The position numbers and the translations under genes are program-made. A DNA stretch of 64,000 nucleotides from Carposina sasakii (lineage: Eukaryota > Arthropoda > Insecta > Lepidoptera > Carposinidae), in the NCBI GenBank assembly GCA_014607495.2, contig CP053169.1:5022001-5086000 (forward strand), given 5' to 3'. Under the pieces are notes generated by a model, which did no database searches, had not been told where the DNA came from, and saw only the letters and a program-made list of their open reading frames with translations. Every line of letters begins with the position of its first letter. Position 1 is the first letter of the stretch. Shown here piece by piece: positions 11,458 through 23,066 of this stretch.

Positions 11458-11570
11458 CGATGGCTTAGTGGTTATAGCGGCTGGCACGGTTTGCAGCGGT
11501 CGTGGGTTCGATTCCCACTCGGGTGAAGAATTTTTTCCATTTTCTTTATTAATAATTTTATATTAAATTA
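11458..11570 (+). repeat. tRNA-derived SINE (family S), copy 3
   Basis: A-box-like GATGGCTTAGTGG and B box GGTTCGATTCC, then CACTCGGGTGAAGAATTT and an A/T tail. Same orientation-independent structure as copies at 613, 4135 and 37566; the upstream leader is missing here. Confidence 0.75.
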
Positions 11571-12439
11571 TGCTTATACTTGTAGTAGTTTTGTTTTAGC
11601 ACTTTTGAAAATAATTATTTATAAATAAATCACCCTATGATTATAAAAATACCTAAGCTAAACAGAGCTAGAGTTATCTAGAGCTAGGTATTAGCTGATG
11701 GCAAAAGGCTTGATAAACCTTTCGCAAATGTTAGGCACAATGATACAGTTGAAAAAGTCAAAGTAGCATAGCATTTAGCATTTTAGACAGCACATAATTT
11801 ATAATTAGATAAGTATAGATTATGATATGCAACAAAATTCTTTATACTAAAAAGTAACAGGTTAAACTAGGTCGACCGACAGTTCCCGTGGGCCATACAA
11901 TACGATTAATCTAGGTAATGCCAGACTCGTAAAATATACATTACGGCCACATTGTAACATCGTAGCGTGACTTTTTCATATAAATCTAACGTATTAAAGT
12001 ATTTATGTAGATAGAGCCCTATAATATCTTATTTTGGCGTCAGTAGGTACTCGTACCTATATGCACCGTACAAGTGTCTTAGAATACACTTCTGGGATAG
12101 TCCGGCGGTAACATTGACTTAAAAAACTCAGATAAAAGCGGGTAGCATGATTGTATCAATTTTGAAAGCGAGACGCCACCGCTAGAAGCGCCGTACAGAT
12201 AATCTTGCTTCAAGAAGTCGTGATAACCTCCCTGGACACCTTAAAGCCCCTGCCTATATTTCTGTTGTAGATAGATTCAGGAGATTCAAAATTCATTTAA
12301 TATAATTTTATTATCTATCCATTATTTATCTCTGCTTGCTGTGCTTTATTGATTGTATGACAAAATGCAAGATGAAAATTGATCGCAAGTAGGTAAACTA
12401 TTGGATCTAAGAGAAGGCAAGCTCTAAAATTTTCTAATA
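11571..12439. other. Intergenic, nothing recognised
   Basis: AT-rich DNA with no recognised gene or repeat. Confidence 0.4.
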
Positions 12440-12572
12440 AAATCTAGATTATTATTGGAAGAGATCTCTGGTAGAGATAAGCTTGCCATTGTACATGCAT
12501 CTCTTCTTTAATGTTGTATGCCATATTTCTTTTTGTGTATGTGCAATAAAGAATAAAGAAAGAAAGAATAAA
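12440..12572 (+). mobile_element. Non-LTR retrotransposon 3' UTR fragment
   Basis: Shares GGAAGAGATCTC.GTAGAGA and TAAGCT.GCC.TTGTACA with the LINE end at 59190-59298, and ends in GCAATAAAGAATAAAGAAAG repeats. Only the untranslated tail is left. Confidence 0.65.
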
Positions 12573-13495
12573 GTAACTGACGGATCAACACACTGCCTAA
12601 ACCCCTAATTTTAGAGATCTGAAACTTCGATAGTGTGTTCTTTGATTTGCAGAAAATTCCACGGGAACGGAAAAACGTGAATACGATAGGTACTAAAGTT
12701 TACGCGGACGTCGTAGTCGGTCGGCCACTAATCTTCTATAAAACCATAACACTGTATACAGTATTTACTTTATATCAAAGGAGATATCAACGTAAATCCA
12801 CTGTCCGTAGTTAATAATTTTCAGCCATAGTTCTGATATAGTTATCCTTCTCTCCCATCACGAATTACACTTACAGCTATTTAAATAGTCGCCCATAAAA
12901 ACCTATGTAGGCTCCAGTAAATTACAACTCTTTAAAATTACATAGAAAATTGAACTTTAGAGTTCGTACCATAGAATTATATTTCAGTTGAGGTACGGTG
13001 GAAGCTTTTTTCATGACCAAGTCACTTGGCCCGCCTACTGTATGGAATCTTTCCAGGAAAAACCAGCATTTAAGTAGTTTTTACAACTTGAAGACGTAGA
13101 GTAAAAGTCGCCCGACCAACCAATGGCGGCTTAGAAATTGCACGCTATTATTAATTATTATAAATATAACTTTTGAAAAGTTTATTTTGAGTTATAACTT
13201 ACCCCATGTTATAAGCTTGGTTTAACTACTTGAGGTTTGTTATAGTTACAGGGATATATTTACTTATAGAACATGTGATATAAAATTGATCGTTATAAAA
13301 GGAGTTAGGACATTTATGGCATCCTACGTGATACCTATCTTGAAACAGAATCATTTAAGTTCGGAACAAAAGTGCTATAAGATCAATGTTAGAAAAAAAA
13401 TACTTTGAAGTTAAAAGTGTTTAGTCGGCTCCGAGACGTTAATAATATAGGTACTTACAAAAAAAAAAATGTTTGTTCGATAGCCGCCAAATAGA
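12573..13495. other. Intergenic, nothing recognised
   Basis: No gene or recurring repeat seen. Confidence 0.4.
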
Positions 13496-13990
13496 TTACA
13501 TACATACATACATACAGGGTGTAACAAAAGGGGTATGTTAAGCGAAAAGCTATGTAAATAGCCCAATACAAGGAACCTATTCACAAAATTTCAGACTCGA
13601 AATCACATGTATATTTTTCAAGATAGTATGGACAATTCCTAAACAACTCAGGAATGTTCATACAATCTTGAAAAATAAACATATGATTTCGAGTCTCAAA
13701 TTTTGGAAATAGGTTCTCTATAGTGGGTTATTTACATAGCTTTTCTCTTAACATACCCTTTCTGTTACACCCTGTATAATCACGCCTTTATCCCTTACGA
13801 GGTAGGCAGAGCACCAAGGGCCGATAGAACCACATGGTGCCACTTCTGACTAATGTTGAGGGTATAGTTGAGATGTACAAGTTTGGTTAGTAGTGACAGG
13901 TGGTCAGCCCATCGCCTACAAAACACCAAGACACTCTTGTCCCTCTATTGACATGTATAGTATGCCCGGGAATAGAAGCAGCTGTAGTAT
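13496..13990 (-). repeat. SINE family G, copy 1, split by a MITE
   Basis: Positions 13776-13990 carry the family G body read on the minus strand (ends GATAAAGGCGTGATTAT when reversed). Its microsatellite tail (TACA)n lies at 13496-13514, on the far side of MITE A copy 1, so the MITE entered at a TA in the tail. Other G copies: 27985-28068 and 52235-52460. Confidence 0.65.
13515..13774. mobile_element. Palindromic MITE family A, copy 1
   Basis: A foldback element of 260 bp with ends CAGGGTGTAACAAAAGGG and, reversed, CAGGGTGTAACAGAAAGG, flanked by TA. Inverted similarity extends through most of its length, so transcripts would form a long hairpin. TA flanks fit Tc1/mariner-type movement. Other copies: 20482, 26924, 27706 and 35205. 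Confidence 0.85.
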
Positions 13991-15788
13991 TATACTTTTT
14001 TTTCACTCCCAGAGCAGCATAGAAGTTAGTTAGTTAAATAGATTAATATTAAGTATGTTCTTTATATTTGTTATGTAGGTATCTGCTAACTTTAATTTTA
14101 CACAAATAATAAGCCATGGCTTACGATCAGTCCCCTGATTACGCAATAGCAAAGCCGAAGCAGCGCAATAGCGAAAATTATAAATACAATATTCGCGATG
14201 GAATGTCAAAATTCCTTTGAAATCTGTGAAATTCATTTTTTCGTTATCGCTTAGCTTAAGCTGGATAGGTTAATAAATAAAAGGCCGCATATCATACGAT
14301 ATTAATGCAAAATCAATATCCTATTAGGTATTAAAGCTAAGTTAAAGTGACGTCGGACAGAAAAGATTGCCTGTGAACTACAGTCTCTTTAATAATCTTC
14401 AGAAACATTCAAATTATTGGCTCATTGTCCAAATAAAAAAAATAACAACTCAAAAAAGGATTCCAAAAAGTCATACGCTCGAAAATTCGCAATCAACTCA
14501 TTCTTTCCCATCACGTAGCACAGTATCGGAACACTGATTGCAATCACCGAATAGAGACCCTTATTGAGTTTGCGAATCGGGCATACACTGTATTTGTTTG
14601 CTAGCTAACCGAAATGTTTGCTCCGGCTATTATCTCTGGTTGGCACGGAGTTGGGGTTGCTGGAAGCGACATTGGGGCACGCTAGAACGAAGCTATGGAA
14701 TATCTGCTACGAGTAGGTAGGTACGTAAAGAAAATATTTTGTGTTTTCTGTGTATAATAAATAATAAGAATGTAATTAGGTGAAAATGTAATTTCTTTGT
14801 TTTTTTTTTGTACAAGGCAGTAATATTTTCCGTCGTGTTGGCCAATCGATGGCAGGTCAAGTGCCTACGAATTATTGAAGGCAAAGTTGTATTCGTGTTT
14901 CAATATCAAGAATTAAGAAATAGCTGATTTAAATATTGGCAGATGCCGAAAACCTTTTTTTTACATACCTATAACTTAGTGTCTTACTGCTTAACAAAAT
15001 TATATAATTAGGTACTATAACAAAGTCACAAAGTAGCAAATATTTTTAATTGATTTTAATTTAGTCTTATAGTATTCTTTACACTGGTTTGGATACAAAA
15101 ATACAGATAACTATGGAATTTATTTATGAAAACATTATGGCCATTTCCCGGAGGAGGGAGATGCTCACTAAGGTGAGATTACGGACCCTTTGAAAGGGGA
15201 CCTGATCTTATTCTAGAGTCCGAGGTCAAAGAAAGTCCGAAGTTAAAGTATCATTAAACGTCTCTACGAACGGCAACTAAAGTAAGTTTTACACTACCTA
15301 TCCTCATGGCATATCCAGTAAGACTTGGTTCTTACTCTTCGGGCGGGATCTATATTATCTTTATCAGTCGATTTATCAGTTTTATTTTGGCGGGATTGTT
15401 CCTACAACGTGTATGATTTGCTATTGTTACCATGGCTACCTATATTTTCGAGATTTCGTATTTTCTCATTAATTTTCCGAATAACTTCATGTGCTTTTAT
15501 TATCGTGCAGGTTATGTCAAGTTACTTTAACCAATGGATGATTGGTTAGGTATGTAATTTAAAAACTTCTACATTACAACATTAATTAAAGTTCTGTACT
15601 AGTTTTCAAGTACTTAGTGATCAGTTTAGGCCGGATGAATAAGGCTCCATGGTTCTATTACATACTACCTTGGTTCTGATTTTATATCTAACTAGAAGTC
15701 TATAAACAGTTCCGAGTATTTCAAATTGTGAAATTGAAAGTAGGCTCAATATCAAGCATCTCTCAAGGTTTACACATACCTATAGGTC
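13991..15788. other. Intergenic up to the LTR element
   Basis: No coding region or repeat family recognised. A somewhat GC-richer patch lies near 14520-14700. Frames of 63-74 codons are unremarkable. Confidence 0.4.
15784..15788. repeat. Target-site duplication AGGTC, left
   Basis: AGGTC immediately before the left LTR is repeated at 20355-20359 after the right LTR, the 5-bp duplication expected of Ty3/gypsy integration. Confidence 0.8.
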
Positions 15789-16055
15789 TGTAGTGACTGC
15801 TCATAAGGTTCCTATAATATGTACCCTCTAAAAGTCGTTAGTCTTTAGGCAGTCATTGCGAAAGATCGTATGTGATAAATGTCTTCATATAGTGACTGAA
15901 TGCGTAGAAGATCTGCGCGCGCAGGCTGCGCGCGCAACTCACAGACTATTGTAGCTCTAGCATTGTACTGTCATCTTGTTTATAAAAATACACGTCATTA
16001 TAAAGTTCATAATTGTAAATTATTTATTTTCCAAATATTCTGGCTTAAAAGCTAA
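15789..16055 (+). repeat. Left LTR
   Basis: Begins TGTAGTGACTGC and ends at GGCTTAAAAGCTAA. Contains a TATAAAAA box at about 15981 and a tandem decamer TGCGCGCGCA near 15917-15940. The third A after GCTA is shared with the duplication, so the edge is uncertain by one base. Confidence 0.9.
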
Positions 16056-16056
16056 A

Positions 16057-16075
16057 CTGGTGACCCCGAAGAACA
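16057..16075 (+). other. Primer-binding site
   Basis: CTGGTGACCCCGAAGAAC directly follows the left LTR, where the tRNA primer of minus-strand synthesis anneals. I could not assign the tRNA without a search. Confidence 0.65.
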
Positions 16076-16135
16076 CGTAAAGACTATCAAAAAGTGTCAA
16101 TAACAGCAAACAAGTGTAAAGTTATCAGATTAAAA

Positions 16136-16993
16136 ATGTCAAGCAAACGAAAATCTTTGCCGACTCCCCAGAAAGATGACCATGACAACATCGCGGGCGA
16201 ATCCAAGCAAGAAGTGTCATTTATACCTCACGATATTTGCCGTGTTGGAGTCCGACCACCACCGTTTTGGGCCGAGGAACCGGCAGTATGGTTCGCTCAA
16301 TTAGAAGGGAATTTTACCCTTGCTGGCATTAAGGATGATGAAACAAAGTATTACTATGTACAATCAACATTGGAACACAGGTTTGCCGCCGAAGTCAAAG
16401 ACATTATTATGAATCCACCAACAAAAGGAAAATATGAAAAGTTGAAGAGCGAGTTAATTAAACGTTTGTCATCAACAAGGCAAAAAGATATCAAACAGCT
16501 ACTAGTGCACGAGGAAATAGGTGATCGTCGACCTTCGCAATTTTTACGTCATCTGCAGTACTTGGCTGGACCGACCGTACCAAAGGAGTTTTTACTATCG
16601 ATTTGGACAAATCGACTTCCAAATAATATACAAACCGCTATTGCAGCGCAACCAAATATGGAATTTGAAGATTTAGCAGACCTAGCGGATAGAGTATTCG
16701 ACGTCGCTCCGTCAAGCCCTCAAGTAGCAGCTACTTCATCCTCCACGCCAGTTCTCGAATCAATGGCTAAGCACTTAGAGGATCTGACAAAACAAGTAGA
16801 AGCACTCTCAACGCAAGACCGCAATTTCCGATCGAGATCAAGGAAACCAAATCAAAGTGGCAGTACCGTTAGATCCCAGTCAAACTATAGAAGATTCCCT
16901 CTCTGTTGGTATCATCATAAATTCGGGAGCAGAGCAACAAGATGCACTAAGCCTTGTGATTTTAAGGCGGAAAACATCCAAGGCAGTCGATAA
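16136..16993 (+). CDS. gag: Gag of the Ty3/gypsy element
   Basis: Encodes a 285-residue capsid-type protein that packages element RNA in cytoplasmic particles. I chose the ATG at 16136; the frame is open upstream to 16094 but that first codon is GTG. A central stretch ([17 protein letters not shown], then a helical region with [13 protein letters not shown]) matches the retrotransposon Gag capsid pattern. Near the C-terminus [18 protein letters not shown] is an atypical zinc knuckle of C/H/C/C spacing common in insect gypsy Gag. The stop TAA overlaps the Pol start as TAATG. No internal stops. Confidence 0.9.
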   Translation: MSSKRKSLPTPQKDDHDNIAGESKQEVSFIPHDICRVGVRPPPFWAEEPAVWFAQLEGNFTLAGIKDDETKYYYVQSTLEHRFAAEVKDIIMNPPTKGKYEKLKSELIKRLSSTRQKDIKQLLVHEEIGDRRPSQFLRHLQYLAGPTVPKEFLLSIWTNRLPNNIQTAIAAQPNMEFEDLADLADRVFDVAPSSPQVAATSSSTPVLESMAKHLEDLTKQVEALSTQDRNFRSRSRKPNQSGSTVRSQSNYRRFPLCWYHHKFGSRATRCTKPCDFKAENIQGSR

Positions 16994-19900
16994 TGGCGAC
17001 CAACGACTGTCAAATTTCACCTGGTCGCCTATTCGTTACGGATCAGAAGAGTAAGATGCAATTTTTGGTCGATACAGGAAGCGATCTTTGTGTCTTTCCC
17101 CGCTCTGCACTCCGAGAACGCCGGACCAGGACAAGTTATCAATTATATGCTGCAAATGGATCTCCTATATATACGTACGGATCTGCTCAACTTAACCTTG
17201 ATCTTGGATTACGACGCGAACACACTTGGGAATTTATGGTCGCAGATGTCACGAAGGCTATTATTGGTGTCGACTTCTTGTCATTTTACGGTCTTGTTGT
17301 CGATTGCCGAAATCAGCGTCTTATAGACACCACCACAACCCTATCAGCAACAGCAATATCAGTGTCTTCATTGAACTCAATTTCGTCAGTTAAAACTATG
17401 ATCGGAGATTCAAGATACCATATCTTACTACGGAAATTCCCAGAGATAACGAATCCATCTGGAATTCGTCCTTGGGCAGTTCACAGTACCGTACATCACA
17501 TTAGGACTACACCTGGTCCTCCAGTAAGCGGCACACCACGAAGATTAGCTCCAGATAAATTAAAAATAGCAAAAGCAGAATTTGACGAGATGCTAAAAAA
17601 CGGAACCGCCAGGCCATCAGAAAGTGCTTGGTCGTCACCACTTCATCTAACACCTAAAAAAGATAATGGATGGCGACCATGTGGCGATTATCGCATGTTA
17701 AACGCTCGTACGATCCCGGACCGGTACCCAATCCGACATATTCATGACTTCACAAGCAATATAGCTGGTTGCCACGTATTCTCGACTATTGATTTGGTGA
17801 AGGCATATAATCAGATACCAGTTTATGAGGACGACATACCCAAAACTGCCATAACTACACCATTTGGCCTGTATGAGTTCCCTCGTATGACTTTTGGATT
17901 GCGAAACGCAGGTCAAACCTTCCAAAGGTTTGTGGACGAAATCACACGAGGATTGGATTTTTGCTATGCTTATCTGGATGATTTTTTGATATTTTCCCAA
18001 AACGAAGAAGCTCACGAAAATCACTTGCGCCAATTGTTCACAAAACTGAAGGAATATGGAATGATAATAAATACATCTAAATGCGTTTTTGGTTCAACAT
18101 CTGTCACATTTTTAGGATACAGCGTCTCGTCTGCAGGAATTAAACCATTGGACTCAAAAGTTGAAGCAATTAAGGTATTCCCTATACCTAAAACAGTAAA
18201 AGAATTAAGAAGGTTTCTGGGGATGATAAATTTTTACCGCAAATTTATTCCGGGGGCAGCAAAAATTCAAGCTCCTCTACATGCACTTTTAACTGATTCC
18301 GTAAAAGGATCACATCCTGTTAGTATATGTGATGATACTCTGCTGGCATTTGAAAATTGCAAAAAAAGCTTATGCAATGCTGCACTTCTTGCTCATCCCG
18401 ATTTAGACGCAAAATTGGCTCTTATCACAGATGCATCAGATACAGCAATTGGAGCAGTCCTGCAACAACTCAAGAATGGATGTTGGGAGCCCCTTGCCTT
18501 CTTCAGTCGAAAACTCACCCCTGCTCAGCATAAATACTCGCCTTACGACAGAGAGCTCCTGGCAATATATGAAGGAATACGTTATTTCAGACACATGTTG
18601 GAAGCGCGTCATTTTACTGTATATACAGATCACAAACCAATAAGTTTCGCCTATTGCTCAAGAAAGGATAATTGCTCTCCCCGTCAATATCGCCACCTGG
18701 ATTACATTAGTCAGTTCACAACAGACATACGTCATATCTCAGGAAAAGATAACGTCGTGGCTGACACGCTATCTAGGGTTGAAGAAATTGTACATCCAAT
18801 CTCACCAGAGGCAATATCGCAAGCACAATGTAATGACCCGGAATTAACGCTTTTACTAGAAGGTAATACATCACTAAGATTGAAAAGAATTGCACTACCT
18901 GGAAGCGATATACAAATGTACTGTGACCATAGCACAAAATATCTAAGACCATACGTACCCAGGAAGCTGAGGAAGCAAGTATTTGAAAGTCTTCATTCCC
19001 TAAGTCATCCAGGGGCTAATGCATCCATTAAATTGATCGGACAACGATACATCTGGCCTAATATGAATAAGGATTGTAGAGAATGGGCAAGAACATGTCA
19101 CGCATGTCAACGGTCAAAGATAACGCGTCACGTATATTCTCCATTAAGTACATTTAAATTACCACCCGCAAGATTTCAATTTATCCACATTGATCTGATC
19201 GGTCCGCTGCCGGTATCAGAAGGTTATAGATATTGTTTAACTGCGGTGGATCGTTTTACAAGATGGCCTGAAGTCATTCCAATTCAGGATATGTCAGCAG
19301 AAACAGTCGCCAAGGCGTTGATTTCCGGATGGATAGCGCGCTTCGGTTGCCCCACTAACATTTTAACTGATCAAGGAAGACAATTCGAGTCCTCTCTGTT
19401 TAAGTGTCTGTCGCAAATGATTGGATTCCAACATAAACACACGACAGCATACCATCCCGCGTGTAATGGGATGATAGAAAGATTTCACAGACAACTTAAA
19501 GCAGCAATAGTATGTCACTCGCAATATAATTGGACAGAAGCACTGCCATTCGTATTATTAGGCATTCGAAGCGCCTTCAAGGCAGATATTCAAGCGTCAT
19601 CAGCTGAGTTACTGTATGGTGAGCCATTACGATTGCCTGGTGAGTTATTAGATCCATCCTCTAACTTCAGCACTGACCTGACAGATTTTACGACGCGGAT
19701 CCGATGGTTCATCAAGAAGTTAAAACCACAACCTGCTTCACGTCATGGCAAAAGGGCAACTTTTGTATTCAAAGACCTTCCTACGACCTCACATGTATAT
19801 CTGAGAGAAGATGCCATGAGAGGGTCCCTACAACCAGCGTACAAAGGTCCATATGAAGTCCTAGAAAGGAACGATAAGGTATATACTCTTCTCATAAAAG

Positions 19901-20067
19901 GAAAGACAGTGACAGTCACAATTGATAGACTTAAGCCAGCGTATATATTAAGTGATACTAACAACCCAGGCGGGGAAGAACAAACAATACCACCTGAAAA
20001 AGATAGTATGATAAAGAAAACACGCTCTGGTCGAATGGTAAAACAACCCAGTTATTATCGCCCTTGA
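16993..20067 (+). CDS. pol: Pol polyprotein of the Ty3/gypsy element
   Basis: A 1024-residue intact polyprotein that copies element RNA into DNA and integrates it. Visible domains in order: aspartic protease with DTGS at 27-30; reverse transcriptase with YLDD at 327-330; RNase H with ITDASD near 478-483 and YTDHKPI later; integrase with an HHCC zinc motif starting at His672 and a DDE core at about Asp734, Asp793 and Glu829 (35 residues between the last two). The ATG overlaps the Gag stop by one base and lies in the -1 frame relative to gag, so Pol may be made by stop-start reinitiation or by -1 frameshifting. No chromodomain was recognised at the C-terminus. Confidence 0.95.
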   Translation: MATNDCQISPGRLFVTDQKSKMQFLVDTGSDLCVFPRSALRERRTRTSYQLYAANGSPIYTYGSAQLNLDLGLRREHTWEFMVADVTKAIIGVDFLSFYGLVVDCRNQRLIDTTTTLSATAISVSSLNSISSVKTMIGDSRYHILLRKFPEITNPSGIRPWAVHSTVHHIRTTPGPPVSGTPRRLAPDKLKIAKAEFDEMLKNGTARPSESAWSSPLHLTPKKDNGWRPCGDYRMLNARTIPDRYPIRHIHDFTSNIAGCHVFSTIDLVKAYNQIPVYEDDIPKTAITTPFGLYEFPRMTFGLRNAGQTFQRFVDEITRGLDFCYAYLDDFLIFSQNEEAHENHLRQLFTKLKEYGMIINTSKCVFGSTSVTFLGYSVSSAGIKPLDSKVEAIKVFPIPKTVKELRRFLGMINFYRKFIPGAAKIQAPLHALLTDSVKGSHPVSICDDTLLAFENCKKSLCNAALLAHPDLDAKLALITDASDTAIGAVLQQLKNGCWEPLAFFSRKLTPAQHKYSPYDRELLAIYEGIRYFRHMLEARHFTVYTDHKPISFAYCSRKDNCSPRQYRHLDYISQFTTDIRHISGKDNVVADTLSRVEEIVHPISPEAISQAQCNDPELTLLLEGNTSLRLKRIALPGSDIQMYCDHSTKYLRPYVPRKLRKQVFESLHSLSHPGANASIKLIGQRYIWPNMNKDCREWARTCHACQRSKITRHVYSPLSTFKLPPARFQFIHIDLIGPLPVSEGYRYCLTAVDRFTRWPEVIPIQDMSAETVAKALISGWIARFGCPTNILTDQGRQFESSLFKCLSQMIGFQHKHTTAYHPACNGMIERFHRQLKAAIVCHSQYNWTEALPFVLLGIRSAFKADIQASSAELLYGEPLRLPGELLDPSSNFSTDLTDFTTRIRWFIKKLKPQPASRHGKRATFVFKDLPTTSHVYLREDAMRGSLQPAYKGPYEVLERNDKVYTLLIKGKTVTVTIDRLKPAYILSDTNNPGGEEQTIPPEKDSMIKKTRSGRMVKQPSYYRP

Positions 20068-20073
20068 CGGTCT

Positions 20074-20087
20074 CTGGAGGGGAGTGG
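20074..20087 (+). other. Polypurine tract
   Basis: TGGAGGGGAGTGG abuts the right LTR and is the expected plus-strand primer. Confidence 0.7.
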
Positions 20088-20354
20088 TGTAGTGACTGCT
20101 CATAAGGTTCCTATAATATGTACCCTCTAAAAGTCGTTAGTCTTTAGGCAGTCATTGCGAAAGATCGTATGTGATAAATGTCTTCATATAGTGACTGAAT
20201 GCGTAGAAGATCTGCGCGCGCAGGCTGCGCGCGCAACTCACAGACTATTGTAGCTCTAGCATTGTACTGTCATCTTGTTTATAAAAATACACGTCATTAT
20301 AAAGTTCATAATTGTAAATTATTTATTTTCCAAATATTCTGGCTTAAAAGCTAA
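20088..20354 (+). repeat. Right LTR
   Basis: Same sequence as the left LTR throughout, as far as reading by eye can tell, including the GC-rich decamer pair. Followed by the AGGTC duplication. Confidence 0.9.
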
Positions 20355-20481
20355 AGGTCCTTAAACATTTTTACTATCACCCTACATTACCTACTTGTTA
20401 ATTAAGTGTTATAATGCGTCTTCGGCACCAATATCGTAGTATTTTAACCACTTTTGTATATGTCTAATAACTTACTTTAGA

Positions 20482-20749
20482 CAGGTTGTAACAAAAGGGG
20501 TATGTTAAGCAAAAAGCTATGAAAATAGCCCACTATAAAGAACATAGTGGTGAACTCCCAAAATTTGAGAATCAAAATCAAATGTTTATTTTTACAGTTA
20601 GTATGAAGAATTCCTAAACAAGTCAAGATTGTTCATACAATCTTGAAAAATAAACATATGATTTGGAATATAAAATTTTGGGAGTAGGTTCTTTATAATG
20701 GGCTATATTCATAGATTTTGGCTTAACATACCCTTTTTGTTACACCCTG
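20482..20749. mobile_element. Palindromic MITE family A, copy 2
   Basis: Ends CAGGTTGTAACAAAAGGG and, reversed, CAGGGTGTAACAAAAAGG; inverted similarity spans the element. The left TA flank is changed to GA. Confidence 0.8.
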
Positions 20750-20933
20750 TATACCTAGGTACATCTAACTGCAACACGTTATCTAGACACTAATAGTAGC
20801 ATAGTATCTCTTATTGACACCTATTAAACCAAAAGCAAAATGTGATTATACATGTCTAATAAAAATGTAACGCATCGCTGTCTGTACATGGAAGATATAT
20901 GAGAATGAATATTATAGGAGACCTTTATAATAC

Positions 20934-21092
20934 CCAAAATAATGATTTTTTAATTTTTTGTCAGTTTGTTTGTGCACGCTAATCTCAGAAACGGCTGAAC
21001 CTTTTTATACCGGGAAAATGTTTTTATTCCGGATAATTTCGACATTTAGTTTTTTCTGTAGTCCACGCGGACGGAGTTGCGGGCGTCCACTA
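20934..21092 (+). mobile_element. Helitron 3' fragment
   Basis: Contains CACGCTAATCTCAGAAACGG and ends with CACGCGGACGGAGTTGCG, GGCGTCCACTAG|T: a GGACG/CGTCC hairpin followed by CTAG. No coding remnant. Confidence 0.7.
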
Positions 21093-21165
21093 GTGAATAA
21101 ATAAGTGGCAAAATTACGAGGATACAACCAAGTACAAAGTTTGATGAGTAATTAATATTAATATA

Positions 21166-21825
21166 CAGTCGACTCTCGTTTATTCAAACCTGCGATAAAG
21201 GCTCGAGCACACCGGATGCGTGTGCGTGCACGTAAGCGTAGACGTATACGTACCTCTGAGTTGTAATGTATGGAACTGTATAAGCACGGGCAGACCGGAT
21301 GCGTATGCGTAAACGTAAGCATAGACGTCAAGCGGTGACAGTTCTATACATTAAACTCAGAGGTACGTGATGTCTACGCTTACGTGCACGCATACGCATC
21401 CGATGTGCTCGAGCCTTAATTCGAACCTCTCTGCAATACAAAGTTGTCAGGAGTTCCCTAGAATTTCTCTTTATATTTCGAACTTAGATTAATGATAGGT
21501 CTTCGCCTCCGCGAATCATTATTCTAAGATTTCGAACTAAACCCATACATTTTTATACACTCGGTAAATCGAACAAAAATACGAGTAACATCGCTACGTA
21601 ACAAAACGACACTTCGAACTTACTGGCGTCAAACACGCGATAATTCAAAGTTGCAGAGAGAAAGATTACAGAATTAGTCAGTACTTAGTACATAATTGTT
21701 TAGTATTCAATAATTCAAACTTTTTACTTTTCTCATAAATTTCGAACCATTTAATATTTTCAAACTCTCGATAATTCGTAGTATTTTTAAAGTCCCTCGA
21801 GATTCGAATTATCGAGAGTCGACTG
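21166..21825. mobile_element. Pogo/Tigger-like MITE containing another MITE
   Basis: Ends CAGTCGACTCTCGTTTATTC and, reversed, CAGTCGACTCTCGATAATTC, flanked by TA. The start CAGTCGACTCTCG fits pogo/Tigger-type termini. Without the nested element at 21199-21416 it is about 440 bp. No transposase remains. Confidence 0.75.
21199..21416. mobile_element. Palindromic CpG-rich MITE (family P), copy 1
   Basis: Ends AGGCTCGAGCACACCGGATG and, reversed, AGGCTCGAGCACATCGGATG. Direct TAA at 21196-21198 and 21417-21419 is the 3-bp duplication typical of PIF/Harbinger elements. Arms contain repeated GCGTAGACGTATACGTAC-type motifs. Inserted within the Tigger-like MITE. Confidence 0.85.
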
Positions 21826-21826
21826 T

Positions 21827-22489
21827 ATGTTAATTAACAAATAGTAAGCATGGCCCTAAAGTAAAGTATCTTTACAAAAATTCCTTTTTCTCATTTGTAT
21901 CTTTTCCTACCTACTAATACCGAAATCAAGTTAATCCTATAACAACCGTATCGGTTACCGCTCTAATTTGGTTTGCACAAATCAGCGCCTATTTGGTATC
22001 CCGATACCAAACTCTTTTGCCGAAAATCGCTACCAAAACCTACCGTTCCCTCATGGAATAAGAATCACAGTGAACGCATTCCCATTTTTTCCTCTTTACG
22101 TATTCGATTGTCGTAATCACCAATCAGATTTAGGTACCTTCATTACGGGAAACATGATTTTCGAGGTATTCCTTTGAATTATTACTGAAGGTATTTCTTT
22201 ATTATGGCGTATTATCTGCCTATTGATTAAATTTGAATAGAAAGAAAATAAATGAAGTACCTATCTAAGGACACGGCAATCATTGCAATGTCTTAAGTGG
22301 ATATCCGAGGTAACAGTTTTCTCTGTGAAGCTGTAGACTGGAATCCCAATCCCCAACTCATACCTATGGCCCTCCAAGATAGATCTACTGACTGACGGCC
22401 ATCGTGATCCAAAGAACTTAGAAATGACCTGGAGCGAAAAAGACCGATTCTCAAACCGGAACGTACCTATAGTGGAAGCTTCTGTCTAA
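21827..22489. other. Intergenic, nothing recognised
   Basis: AT-rich DNA; the 69-codon frame at 21968-22177 has no recognisable content. Confidence 0.4.
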
Positions 22490-23066
22490 AGCAGAGGTTT
22501 GCAAATTTATTTCGTCTAACGCCCACTTTGAAAATTAGTAGCGCCCCCATTTTTAATTCACTTTTAAAATGTCAATAGCATATTAATAATAATAATGATC
22601 CATTTATTCCATATTTCTACTTTACATTTCAAATGTTGTTAGTAAGTAGTTTATTAGTAAGTTTGTATCTGTGACTGAAATATGGACCCCTGTAAGGGTA
22701 AAGGCCTTCTCCATCTTCTTCCATAACTCTCTGTCTTTACCAGAGTTCATCCAGTCTTATCCTACAACTTGAGTTAAATCATCAGCCCACCATCTCGTTG
22801 GTCTTCCTACATTTCTTTTCTCTGATGGGCCTCTCCATCTTGTTGTTTCAATGGTCCATCTTTTGTCTGTATATCGTGAGATGTGCCCGGCCCACTTCCA
22901 TTTAAGTGTGAGTGCATGGATAAGAGCATCTGCAACTTTTGTTTTTTGTCTTGTTTTTTGTCAATAGCATATAGTTGCCCTATTTTTTTCTGGGGCCTTA
23001 CTGCCCCTCTCTAGGCCTCCAACGCCCACGAGGGGGCATTATCGCCCACTTTGGGAAAGACTGGTC
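22490..23066. mobile_element. hAT-like non-autonomous element carrying LINE DNA
   Basis: The outer parts, AGAGGTTTGCAAATTT with CGCCCACTTT, and near the right end CGCCCACTTTGGGAAAG, form imperfect inverted or repeated ends reminiscent of hAT termini. A LINE reverse-transcriptase fragment sits inside. Superfamily assignment is tentative because no clean 8-bp duplication was found. Confidence 0.4.
22670..22965 (-). pseudogene. LINE reverse-transcriptase C-terminal fragment
   Basis: On the minus strand this translates to LKWKWAGHISRYTDKRW and, further on, GRPTRWWADDLTQVVG, then an in-frame stop. That pattern (WAGH, GRPxxRWxDDL) is the C-terminal end of RTE-like non-LTR polyproteins, as in the fragment at 36.6 kb. 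Broken and 5'-truncated. Confidence 0.75.

Larger units (their letters stand above)
15789..20354 (+). mobile_element. Complete Ty3/gypsy LTR retrotransposon
   Basis: A 4.57-kb element with two LTRs of about 267 bp, a tRNA primer site just inside the left LTR, gag, a full pol in the order protease, reverse transcriptase, RNase H, integrase, and a purine-rich tract before the right LTR. There is no envelope frame after pol, so it is a retrotransposon and not an errantivirus. The LTRs read as identical by eye, target-site duplications match, and both frames are open, all pointing to a recent and possibly still competent insertion. Confidence 0.95.

Noticed and set aside
16094..16135. Gag start at 16094
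   Set aside because: The codon is GTG; ATG 16136 is the first proper start in frame.
20068..20087. Envelope gene after pol
   Set aside because: Only 20 bases separate the Pol stop from the right LTR.
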